This document shows positions 9,412 through 16,578 of a stretch of DNA of 64,000 nt, one piece after another. The notes under the pieces were generated by a model that saw nothing but the letters and a program-made list of their open reading frames with translations, made no database searches and was not told where the DNA came from. Position numbers and translations under genes: made by a program. Position 1 is the stretch's first letter. Each line of letters starts with the position of its first letter. The stretch is from UBA2387 sp019454665 (GTDB lineage Bacteria > Armatimonadota > Fimbriimonadia > Fimbriimonadales > Fimbriimonadaceae): assembly GCA_045862995.1 (NCBI GenBank), contig BTVX01000001.1, positions 124,001-188,000 of the forward strand, read 5' to 3'.

Positions 9412-9816
9412 CTAACCCGTCGGAGGTGCGCGGAGAGGATGGCCCGAAGCGTCGGGGCTTCGGATGCGGCTTGCCTGACGCGCTGGGGCGTGGGACCGAT
9501 CGTTCGTTAGGATCGGCTGAGGCGACGCGATCTCGTCATTGGGAGGCAAGCCCGGCTGAGGAGGAGCAGGCGCATGAGACCAGACCTCGTCGCTGCCGGC
9601 CTCGGGCAAAGGACTCCACTCGCAACCACAGGTCGAGTCGCGCTCCGCTTGCAACGCATCGCCGGGAGTTTGGCAACACGAGGCGCTCACGTCTCGATGC
9701 TCGCAACACGGCTTTGGACAATCGTCTCGTTGCGGGCCGCCGGAGGCGGCAAGACCCAACACCGTCGTCGCGAGACAGACGGAGATGGACAGCCACCGTA
9801 CGAGCGATCCTTTCAC
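9412..9816 (-). CDS. Small Cys-rich secreted protein heading the metal-efflux operon
   Basis: 134 residues from a GTG at 9816. The N-terminus (about residues 7-24) looks like a signal peptide; the mature part has seven Cys within about 45 residues (DDCPKPCCEHRD, SASCCQTPGD, TCGCEW) plus His, then a Pro-rich tail. The Cys pairs suggest soft-metal binding, which fits the operon, but no family is recognised. It lies 77 nt upstream of the sensor-like gene and 56 nt downstream of ileS. The GTG start is chosen because it opens the signal peptide and has GGAA about 8 nt upstream; no in-frame ATG exists nearby. Confidence 0.55.
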   Translation of the reverse strand: MKGSLVRWLSISVCLATTVLGLAASGGPQRDDCPKPCCEHRDVSASCCQTPGDALQAERDSTCGCEWSPLPEAGSDEVWSHAPAPPQPGLPPNDEIASPQPILTNDRSHAPARQASRIRSPDASGHPLRAPPTG

Positions 9817-9872
9817 GCTGTTTCCAGCATAGCACGGAGCGAACCACCCGTCAAGGACCTGGGCGGTTTTCC

Positions 9873-12638
9873 TTACTGGAGTCCCAAAACACGCCGGTCG
9901 CGCGCCGAAAGCGGCACGCCGTCCACCAGCGACACGTCGGGACGCCGCAACCGGCACCGCTCGCACTTGAGGTAGGTGCTGGCGCGGAAAGACACCGCCC
10001 GCTCGCCTACGGTCACGTTGACCTCCGACATCTTGAACAGGTTGGCCAAATCGTCTCCGAACGAGCGCATCGCCTCGGCCTGCGGGGCGGGAAGCGTCAG
10101 GTCGGCGATGGCGTCTTGCGAATGCTTGATGCCGCCCACCGTCTTCCACTCCTCGAACGCCGCGAACACCCAGGCCCGCAGCTCGATGAGATCGGCGAAC
10201 CGAACCTGCAGATTGGACTCGGCGACGCTGGCCAGCCGCTCCTCCGAGGGCAAGTCGAACGTCTCCAAGTGGACCGACTTGAACTCGCTGGAGCCAGGGA
10301 TGCGGCGATAGACCTCCTCGGCAGTGTGGACCAGAATCGGCGCGACCAGCTTGGTCAGCCGCTCCAAGATCGCGTGGCACGCTACCTGAGCGCTGCGCCG
10401 CGAGGGCCAGTCCTTGCCGTCGCAGTACATCCGGTCCTTGATGGCGTCCAGATAGAACGACGACAACTCGTTCACGCAGAAGTTGTGGATCGAGGTCAGC
10501 ACCTTGCCGAAGTCGTATCGCGTGTAGGCGTCCACGCAGTCGGCGGACAGCAACTCGACCTGCTGGATGGCCCACTCGTCAATCTCGAGCAACTCCGGTT
10601 TGCCGGCGGGCTCGAAGTCGTAGAGGTTGGAGAGCAGGAATCGAAGCGTGTTGCGGATGCGGCGGTACTGCTCGCCGAACTGCTTGAGCAGCGCGTCCGA
10701 GATCGGCACGTCGTTGGCATAGTCCACGCCCGCCATCCACGTGCGCAAGATGTCCGCGCCGTACTGGTCGGCGGCTTGCACGGGGTCCACGGCATTGCCC
10801 GACCGCTTGGACATCTTGAAGCCCTGCTCGTCAATGACGAACCCGTGGGTGAGCACCGCTTTGTAGGGGGCGTGCTCCAAGATGGCCGTACCGATGATGA
10901 GCGAGCTGTTGAACCAGCCCCGGTGCTGGTCCGAGCCTTCCAGATACAGATCGGCGGGCAGGTCCTCGCGCCACGAGGGCTCGACGTTGCCTTCGAGCAC
11001 GGCCAGGTGCGTCGAACCCGAGTCGAACCACACGTCCAGGACGTCGGTCTCCTTGACGAACTCGGTCTCGCCCGTCATGCCGTCCTTGTAGCCGGGGGGC
11101 AGGATGTCTTCGGGCGCCTTGGTGAACCACGCATCGGAGCCTTCTCGCTCGACGAGTTGGGCGACGGCCTCGATGGCGTCGGGGTCGAGCACGGGCTTTC
11201 CCGTCTCCTTGCCGTAGAACACGGGGATGCCGACGCCCCACGGGCGTTGGCGGGAGATGCACCAGTCCGGGCGCGTGGCGATCATCGAGCCGATGCGGCT
11301 CTTGCCCGTGCCGGGGATCCAGTCCACCTTCTCGATCTCGGCCAGCATGCGGTGGCGCAGGTTGCGGTGGTCAATGTTCACGAACCACTGCTCGGTGGCT
11401 CGGAAGATGATGGGTTGCCCGTCGCGTTCGCCGTAGGGGTACGTGTGGACGTGCTCGTAGGAGCGCATCAGGTGGCCCAGTTCGCGAAGCCGATTGACCA
11501 CTACGGTGTCGCAGTCCTTATAGTACGTCCCCGCAAACTCGCCCGCCTCTTCGGTGAGCACGCCGCGCTCGTCCACAGGGCAGAGGATCGGCAAGCCGTA
11601 CTTCTGGCCCGTCTCGAAGTCGTCGCGACCGTGGCCGGGGGCCGTGTGGACGATGCCCGTGCCGTCCTCCATCGTGACGTAGTCGGCCAGGACGACGACC
11701 GATTCGCGGTCGAAGACGGGGTGCTTGAACCGGACGCCCGAACGCAACACCTCGTCGCCCGTCATCCGCGCGACGACCTCGTACCTGGAGAAGCCCACCT
11801 TGGCGGCCACGTCTTCGACCAGCGATTCGGCGATCAGGTAGTGGTTGCCGCCGTTTTCGAGGATGACGTAGGGCGCCGTGGGGTGCAGCGCAACGGCCAC
11901 GTTCGCCGGGATCGTCCACGGGGTCGTCGTCCAGATGATCGTGTACAGGTTGGGGAAGCGCTCCAGATCGCCTTCCGCGCCGGGATAGGTGGGGAAGCGG
12001 ACGTAGATGGCCGTCGAGACGTGGTCTTTGTACACGATCTCGGTGTCGGCGAGCGCGGTCTTGCTGGTGGGACTCCATTGCACGGAGCGCAAGCCTCGGT
12101 AGATGTAGTGGCGCTCGGCAAGCCGCTTGAACACGCGCACGATCTCGGCTTCGAACCGAAAGTCCATCGTGGCGTACGGCCGCTCCCAAAGGCCGAACAC
12201 GCCCAGCCGCCGGAACTGCGAGGACTGGACGTCGAGGTACCGCTTGGCGTGCTCGCGGCAGGCTTGGCGCAGAGTCGGCACGTCCGGTTTGACGCCCTTC
12301 TTCTCGAACTCCTTCATCACGGCCTGTTCGATCGGCAGCCCGTGGTTGTCATAGCCGGGGACGTACGGCGCGCGGTAGCCCATCATGGTGCGCGACTTGA
12401 CGACCATGTCCTTGAGCATCTTGTTCATGGCCGTCCCGATGTGGATCGGGCTGTTGGTGTACGGCGGGCCGTCGTGGAGCACGAAGGTCGGGGCGTCGCG
12501 CCTGGCCTGCTGGATGAGGTGGTACAGCCCCATTGAATCCCACTCGGCCTGAATCGCGGGCTCCATCGTGGGCAGGTTGGCCTTCATCGGGATGGTGAAG
12601 TCCGCGTCGGGCAGGTTCAGCGTTTGGCGCAGGTCCAT
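9873..12638 (-). CDS. ileS: Isoleucyl-tRNA synthetase
   Basis: 921 residues, normal for bacterial IleRS. It charges tRNA-Ile with isoleucine and edits valine. The class I signatures are present: PIHIGT in place of HIGH near the N-terminus, and GFKMSKRSGNAV carrying KMSKS. The editing domain lies between, and an anticodon-binding domain follows. The C-terminal zinc module is reduced: one CxxC (LKCERC) is present but the second CxxC usual in this module is absent. Start at 12638 (MDLRQTLN) is preceded by GAGGG; a longer in-frame start at 12686 is less likely. Confidence 0.96.
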   Translation of the reverse strand: MDLRQTLNLPDADFTIPMKANLPTMEPAIQAEWDSMGLYHLIQQARRDAPTFVLHDGPPYTNSPIHIGTAMNKMLKDMVVKSRTMMGYRAPYVPGYDNHGLPIEQAVMKEFEKKGVKPDVPTLRQACREHAKRYLDVQSSQFRRLGVFGLWERPYATMDFRFEAEIVRVFKRLAERHYIYRGLRSVQWSPTSKTALADTEIVYKDHVSTAIYVRFPTYPGAEGDLERFPNLYTIIWTTTPWTIPANVAVALHPTAPYVILENGGNHYLIAESLVEDVAAKVGFSRYEVVARMTGDEVLRSGVRFKHPVFDRESVVVLADYVTMEDGTGIVHTAPGHGRDDFETGQKYGLPILCPVDERGVLTEEAGEFAGTYYKDCDTVVVNRLRELGHLMRSYEHVHTYPYGERDGQPIIFRATEQWFVNIDHRNLRHRMLAEIEKVDWIPGTGKSRIGSMIATRPDWCISRQRPWGVGIPVFYGKETGKPVLDPDAIEAVAQLVEREGSDAWFTKAPEDILPPGYKDGMTGETEFVKETDVLDVWFDSGSTHLAVLEGNVEPSWREDLPADLYLEGSDQHRGWFNSSLIIGTAILEHAPYKAVLTHGFVIDEQGFKMSKRSGNAVDPVQAADQYGADILRTWMAGVDYANDVPISDALLKQFGEQYRRIRNTLRFLLSNLYDFEPAGKPELLEIDEWAIQQVELLSADCVDAYTRYDFGKVLTSIHNFCVNELSSFYLDAIKDRMYCDGKDWPSRRSAQVACHAILERLTKLVAPILVHTAEEVYRRIPGSSEFKSVHLETFDLPSEERLASVAESNLQVRFADLIELRAWVFAAFEEWKTVGGIKHSQDAIADLTLPAPQAEAMRSFGDDLANLFKMSEVNVTVGERAVSFRASTYLKCERCRLRRPDVSLVDGVPLSARDRRVLGLQ

Positions 12639-12649
12639 GGGTCCCTCGG

Positions 12650-12655
12650 ATTGTA
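12650..12655 (-). promoter_or_regulatory. -10-like box of ileS
   Basis: TACAAT on the minus strand, preceded by GG, 11 nt before the ileS ATG. The same GGTACAAT/GGTACACT pattern recurs before pgk and the E1 alpha gene. No convincing -35 element is seen. Confidence 0.4.
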
Positions 12656-12726
12656 CCGGAGGGGGTGTGGACTCACTTGGACGCATCGGACGGTCAGCCG
12701 CTCCGCCTCAAGGGGGCTCCTTCGCG

Positions 12727-13461
12727 TCACGCTGAGCATTGGGCGACGGAAGCATTCCGTCACGCTGAGCCCTTGGGCCACGCAGTCGCCCAAGGCGTCG
12801 AAGCGGACAAATGATCGAGTCGGCTGCGCGACGCGAAGGAACGTGAACGCAGGAAACAGCCAACTGCCATCCGAATCGGGGTGCCACGGTCTGCCCGGGC
12901 CCGACCACCATCCGCAGATCCTAGGTTCTTCTGCCCGGCAGACCGTGCGTGTTTGGCAGTACAGGGTTCATGGCACGGTCTGGCGGCAACGAAGGCTCAG
13001 GTTGGCGAGGCGATAACGAGCCGCGCAGACCGTGGCACCCCGAGGTGCGACCTTCTGGGCGTCACGCTGAGCCCTTGGGCCACGCAGTCGCCCAAGGCGT
13101 CGAAGCGGACAAATNNNNNNNNNNNNNNNNNNNNNNNNNNNNNNNNNNNNNNNNNNNNNNNNNNNNNNNNNNNNNNNNNNNNNNNNNNNNNNNNNNNNNN
13201 NNNNNNNNNNNNNNCAGACCGTGGCACCCCGAGGTGCGACCTTCTGGGCGTCACGCTGAGCCCTTGGGCGACGCAGTCGCCCAAGGCGTCGAAGCGGACT
13301 TGCAGGGGCAAGCTCCAGACGCACGGTCTGGCGGCAACGAAGGCTCAGGTTGGCGAGGCGATAACGAGCCGCGCAGACCGTGGCACCCCGAGGTGCGACC
13401 TTCTGGGCGTCACGCTGAGCCCTTGGGCGACGCAGTCGCCCAAGGTGTCGAAGCGGACAAA
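12727..13461. repeat. Cluster of two interleaved short palindromic repeat families
   Basis: No gene is supported between ileS and the oxidoreductase (12639-13516). Family A begins GTCACGCTGAGC and contains the perfect hairpin CCTTGGGCGAC-GCA-GTCGCCCAAGG in copies 13250-13299 and 13409-13461; copies 12759-12811 and 13061-13114 have one arm mismatch, and a decayed piece starts near 12727. Family B is about 60-65 bp between CACGGTCTG and CAGACCGTG: 12885-12947, 12974-13034, 13322-13382, and a half copy at 13215. One B copy plus one A copy forms a compound unit of about 140 bp repeated almost identically at 12973-13113 and 13321-13461. Confidence 0.85.
13115..13214. other. Assembly gap of 100 N inside the repeat cluster
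   Basis: Exactly 100 N. The flanks (13026-13112 and 13215-13299) are near-identical repeat units that differ at single bases and in their downstream ends, so the gap hides an unknown number of repeats rather than a simple contig overlap. Open frames running through the N are artefacts. Confidence 0.95.
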
Positions 13462-13489
13462 CGGGGTGCGTCGCGCCTCACTAGCGCGA

Positions 13490-13513
13490 GGGCACGACAG
13501 AGCGTGCCACTCC
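13490..13513. repeat. Short GGGCAC-type hairpin element
   Basis: GGGCACGACAGAGCGTGCCAC-like inverted repeat just after the oxidoreductase gene. It matches an element at 59816-59839 and, in the opposite orientation, one at 59783-59804. It lies downstream of the minus-strand gene ending at 13517 and may help transcript termination, although it lacks a U-tract. Confidence 0.5.
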
Positions 13514-13516
13514 ATG

Positions 13517-14671
13517 TCAGGGGCGTTCCCACGTTCGAGACGCGTTCGAGCGCTCGCACGCGTCCAGCACCAACTGGTTCGCCAATCCGTCGTGGAAGTT
13601 CGGGCTGGGGCACTCGCCCGCGCCGATCGCCTTGAACGCATCGGCCAGGAGGTTCACAAACGTGTGCTCGTAACCGACGATGTGCCCCACGGGCCAATAC
13701 GCCCCTGCGTACGGGTGCGAGCCCTCGGTGGCTTGGATCACGCGGAAGCCGTGCGTGCCCTCGGGGTCCGCGTTGTTGTAGTACTCCAGCTCGTTCATCC
13801 GCTCCAGGTTGAACACCACCGAGCCCTTCGAACCGTTGATTTCCCACTTGTGGTGGTTCTTGCGCCCGACGGCGAAGCGGCTGGCTTCGAACGTCCCCAG
13901 CGCCCCGTTCTTGAACCGGGCCAGCATGATGACGGCGTCGTCTACGGTCACGTCGCCCATCTCGGTGGATGCCGCCGCGCCGAGCTTGTCGTCAATGGCG
14001 CCCGCCAGCGGCCGACGCTTCACAAACGTCTCCAAGTGGCCGCACACGTCCTCGAACTCGCCGACGAGGTGCCGCGCCATGTCAATGATGTGCGCGTTGA
14101 TGTCCCCGTGCGTGCCGCTTCCGGCTTTGTCCTTCTGCAATCGCCAAACGAGAGGGAAGTTGGGGTCGGCGATCCAGTCTTGCAGGTAGACGGCCCGGAA
14201 GTGGTAGATCTTGCCGAGCGTGCCCTCGGCGATCATCCGCTTGGCCAAGCCCACTGCGGGGGCCTTGCGGTAGTTGTGAAAGATGGCATGAGGTTTGCCC
14301 GACTTCTCGACGGCGGCCACCATGCGGCGAGCCTCCTCGACCGTATTCGCCAGGGGCTTCTCGCAGAACACGATCTTGCCCGCTTCGGCGGCGGCGATGG
14401 CGATCTCGGCATGGCTGTCGCCGGGAGTCGAGACGTCCACGACGTGGATGTTCGGGTCTTCGACGACCTTGCGCCAATCGGTGGAATAGCCTTGCCAGCC
14501 CATCGCGTCGGCGGCTTTGGAGACGGCGGCTTCCGTGCGTCCGCAGATCGTGTGCATCACGGGCTCGACGGGCAGATCGAAGAAGCGGGACACCTGCCGA
14601 TAGGCGTTGCTGTGGGCTTTGCCCATGAATTGGTAACCGATGAGACCGACGTTGAGCTTGGGCTTCGACAT
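13517..14671 (-). CDS. Gfo/Idh/MocA-family NAD(P)-dependent oxidoreductase
   Basis: 384 residues, the family's usual size. An N-terminal Rossmann fold (VGLIGYQFMGKAHSNAY, about 8-24) binds NAD(P). FCEKPLAN (about 102-109) contains the EKP motif with the catalytic-site Lys. The C-terminal alpha/beta domain includes GSGTHGDINAHIIDMARH, with the Asp/His pair that acts in catalysis. Such enzymes oxidise or epimerise sugars and inositols; the substrate cannot be read from sequence. It lies 35 nt downstream of the DinB-like gene on the same strand, so the two are probably co-transcribed. Confidence 0.9.
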   Translation of the reverse strand: MSKPKLNVGLIGYQFMGKAHSNAYRQVSRFFDLPVEPVMHTICGRTEAAVSKAADAMGWQGYSTDWRKVVEDPNIHVVDVSTPGDSHAEIAIAAAEAGKIVFCEKPLANTVEEARRMVAAVEKSGKPHAIFHNYRKAPAVGLAKRMIAEGTLGKIYHFRAVYLQDWIADPNFPLVWRLQKDKAGSGTHGDINAHIIDMARHLVGEFEDVCGHLETFVKRRPLAGAIDDKLGAAASTEMGDVTVDDAVIMLARFKNGALGTFEASRFAVGRKNHHKWEINGSKGSVVFNLERMNELEYYNNADPEGTHGFRVIQATEGSHPYAGAYWPVGHIVGYEHTFVNLLADAFKAIGAGECPSPNFHDGLANQLVLDACERSNASRTWERP

Positions 14672-14706
14672 CGTTGACTTGGTTCGCCGCGCGGGCCGCG
14701 ATTCCT

Positions 14707-15153
14707 TCAGCCTTTCGCGCGTCTCGCCGCACGTTTGATCTGGTTGATCTGGCCCAAGTGGTACGCCCCGTGGACGGCGATGCGTGTGAGGATGCCGACG
14801 GCTTCGGCGTCCGAGGCCATCTGGTGGTCCATCGGCTCAGAGGCGGCGATGCGCCTGGCTTCGCGCAGCCCCTCGATGAACTGCGCGCGAAGACCGGACC
14901 ACTCGTGCGGCTCGGGCTTGCGCCAGTCCTGGTTCCATTCGGTCATGCCGCTCTTTGAACGGCCCCCACGGAGCGCGCCGAGCCAGAACGTTTGCCACAT
15001 CACGGCGTGTGCCAGGTTCTCGGCGATCGTGGTGGGCAGGGGTTCGACCGAGGCGTTGGCGGCCGCCGCCGAGACCTTCAGACACGACATGGGGTCGGGG
15101 ATGTCGAAGCCGCCCAGGATGTGGTCGAAGACGGTGGCGAGGTCGCTGGGCAC
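14707..15153 (-). CDS. DinB-like (YfiT-type) metal-dependent four-helix protein
   Basis: 148 residues. Segments NLAHAVMWQTFW and VHGAYHLGQINQIKR carry the spaced His residues that bind a divalent metal in DinB/YfiT four-helix bundles; some family members are thiol-dependent transferases, most have no known substrate. The start is a GTG at 15153. A TATACT box ends only 5 nt upstream (15164-15159), which suggests a leaderless transcript. It precedes the Gfo/Idh/MocA gene. Confidence 0.75.
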   Translation of the reverse strand: MPSDLATVFDHILGGFDIPDPMSCLKVSAAAANASVEPLPTTIAENLAHAVMWQTFWLGALRGGRSKSGMTEWNQDWRKPEPHEWSGLRAQFIEGLREARRIAASEPMDHQMASDAEAVGILTRIAVHGAYHLGQINQIKRAARRAKG

Positions 15154-15172
15154 ACCTTAGTATAGGAGACGT

Positions 15173-15211
15173 CAAAAAGCCCTCCCCGCACCCGAGGGGC
15201 GAGGAGGGTTC
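15173..15211 (-). terminator. Rho-independent terminator of the PEP-CTERM gene
   Basis: On the minus strand a GC-rich stem (CCCTCC...GGAGGG with an inner CGC/GCG extension, 15179-15209) is followed by CTTTTTG. It lies about 30 nt past the stop of the PEP-CTERM gene and just before the DinB-like gene. Confidence 0.8.
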
Positions 15212-15238
15212 AGAGTAGGTTTCTGCGCTTGAAATGCG

Positions 15239-15994
15239 TCAGTCTTTGGCGGTGCGGCGGCGTCGCAGCAGGGCGAGCACACCGGCGCCGAGGCCGATCA
15301 TCGTGGCGGGTTCGGGCACGGGATCGCCTTCGATGGCGAAGGGAAGTTCGGGGGCTTGGTTCCAACTCCCGGTCGTCACGGTCGCAGGGTTCCAAGTTAC
15401 ACCCGAGTCCACGCTTACCACTGAGTTGCCGATGCGGGTGATCGGGTCGTCCGGATTCCCCGAATTCGGATCCATGACGTAGGGCATCCAGTTGTTGGTC
15501 GCCGCGGTGTTGGACATGTTGAACACAGCAAAGTAGGTGCCGTCGGCAAGCGAAACTCCTCCAAAGTTGCCTGTGATGTTGAACACCCGGCGCGCCGTGT
15601 TGCTCAGGTTGGCGGCTCCGTTGAACACGCGATAGATGCCGGAGTCGGCCCAAGTCGCCGCAACCGAGGCAACCACGGAACCCGTTACCGTTCCCTGTCG
15701 AATCTCGATCGTGCCCGCACCAAATCGGGGCGGGTTGTTGTTGGTGTCGTAAGCAAAGCCGGTGATCGAGTTGACCATCCAGCCGCCACCGCTGACCGTG
15801 AAGTCATCGGCGCGCCATGCCGTGGCAGTGATGTTGGAGCCGCCCGCGTTCGGGACGGCAGACGCCATGCTGACATCGGCCCCACCAGCACCGGCTCCAA
15901 CATGGGTCACCAGCGGACCGTTGTTCCAGAGTTCCACGGCGAACGACGAGGATGCAACCACGGCCAACGCCGAGGCGAAAATGACTTTCTTCAT
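15239..15994 (-). CDS. Secreted PEP-CTERM sorting-domain protein
   Basis: 251 residues. The signal peptide ends near SSSFA; a beta-rich Gly/Asn/Thr-rich middle contains no enzymatic motif; the C-terminus carries VPEPATMIGLGAG, a hydrophobic helix and an RRRR tail. That is the exosortase/PEP-CTERM sorting signal: such proteins are cut by an exosortase and displayed at the surface or in the matrix. No exosortase gene is in the window. Start at 15994 follows an AGGAG about 11 nt upstream; the longer open frame adds no signal peptide. The role of the middle region is unknown. Confidence 0.85.
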   Translation of the reverse strand: MKKVIFASALAVVASSSFAVELWNNGPLVTHVGAGAGGADVSMASAVPNAGGSNITATAWRADDFTVSGGGWMVNSITGFAYDTNNNPPRFGAGTIEIRQGTVTGSVVASVAATWADSGIYRVFNGAANLSNTARRVFNITGNFGGVSLADGTYFAVFNMSNTAATNNWMPYVMDPNSGNPDDPITRIGNSVVSVDSGVTWNPATVTTGSWNQAPELPFAIEGDPVPEPATMIGLGAGVLALLRRRRTAKD

Positions 15995-16235
15995 GATTTC
16001 CGTACTCCTGCAGGCGTCTGCGTGGACTGTTGCCAGCCCCGGTCCTCTTTCGGGACGGGACGCCTTGCCGCATACTGTAGCATGGATTGGCACGCTTGTC
16101 AAGCTCTTTTCAAAAATTCCTCGCAAGGACCTCGGCATGGGGGCTCACCGAGTCTGCCGCAGTTACAAATCCGCACACCTCAGAGAGGTCTAGGAGAGTC
16201 GCCAGCACCCAGGTCGGGCCCGCGGAAACTCGATC

Positions 16236-16496
16236 TTGACTCGAGGCGCGGGGCTCAACTGGGTCGGTTGGTTGATTTCACGCTCTTCGTCTGGGACCGG
16301 CACGAACCTCTTCTATCGGGACGCAGACTCCAACGGCTCGATCCAGACCACTGACGGCCGGACCATCACCGGGTGGACCAACACCAACGTGGCCTTCACG
16401 GTCCATGCCGACGCGGTTCCGGAACCCGCTTCGATGATCGCGCTGGGCGCGGGCGCGCTTGGCGTACTGGCTCGTCGCCGCCGAAAGACGGCCTGA
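16236..16496 (+). pseudogene. Orphan C-terminal fragment of a PEP-CTERM protein
   Basis: 86 codons from a TTG. The tail VPEPASMIALGAG, hydrophobic helix and RRRRK match the PEP-CTERM signal, and the preceding segment (DADSNGSIQTTDGRTITGW) resembles the end of a surface protein, but there is no signal peptide and the 240 nt upstream hold no matching frame. A sorting signal without a secretion signal cannot work, so this is most likely the remnant of a gene whose 5' part was lost. It lies back-to-back with the intact PEP-CTERM gene. Confidence 0.6.
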
Positions 16497-16520
16497 GCCT
16501 GCTCGTTCATCGCCCCGTCA

Positions 16521-16549
16521 ACGCCTCCGGTCTTCTAGACCGGAGGCGT
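16521..16549. terminator. Perfect 12-bp hairpin between the PEP-CTERM remnant and ligD
   Basis: ACGCCTCCGGTC (16521-16532), loop TTCTA, GACCGGAGGCGT (16538-16549). It sits in the converging space between the two genes. No U-tract follows on either strand, so a bidirectional terminator role is only likely, not shown. Confidence 0.5.
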
Positions 16550-16578
16550 CGGTGTTCGTGGACTGTTGGCACGTGCTG

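Noticed and set aside
9345..12536. Very long plus-strand open frame opposite ileS
   Set aside because: It is the antisense shadow of ileS caused by high GC; the translation is Arg/Ala/Val-rich with no domain, while the minus strand encodes a clear synthetase.
12727..13461. CRISPR array
   Set aside because: Repeats are of two kinds, unequal in spacing and palindromic with conserved spacers; there are no cas genes in the window.
12881..14677. Plus-strand frame running through the 100 N
   Set aside because: It depends on the gap length and crosses repeats, then runs antisense to the Gfo/Idh/MocA gene.
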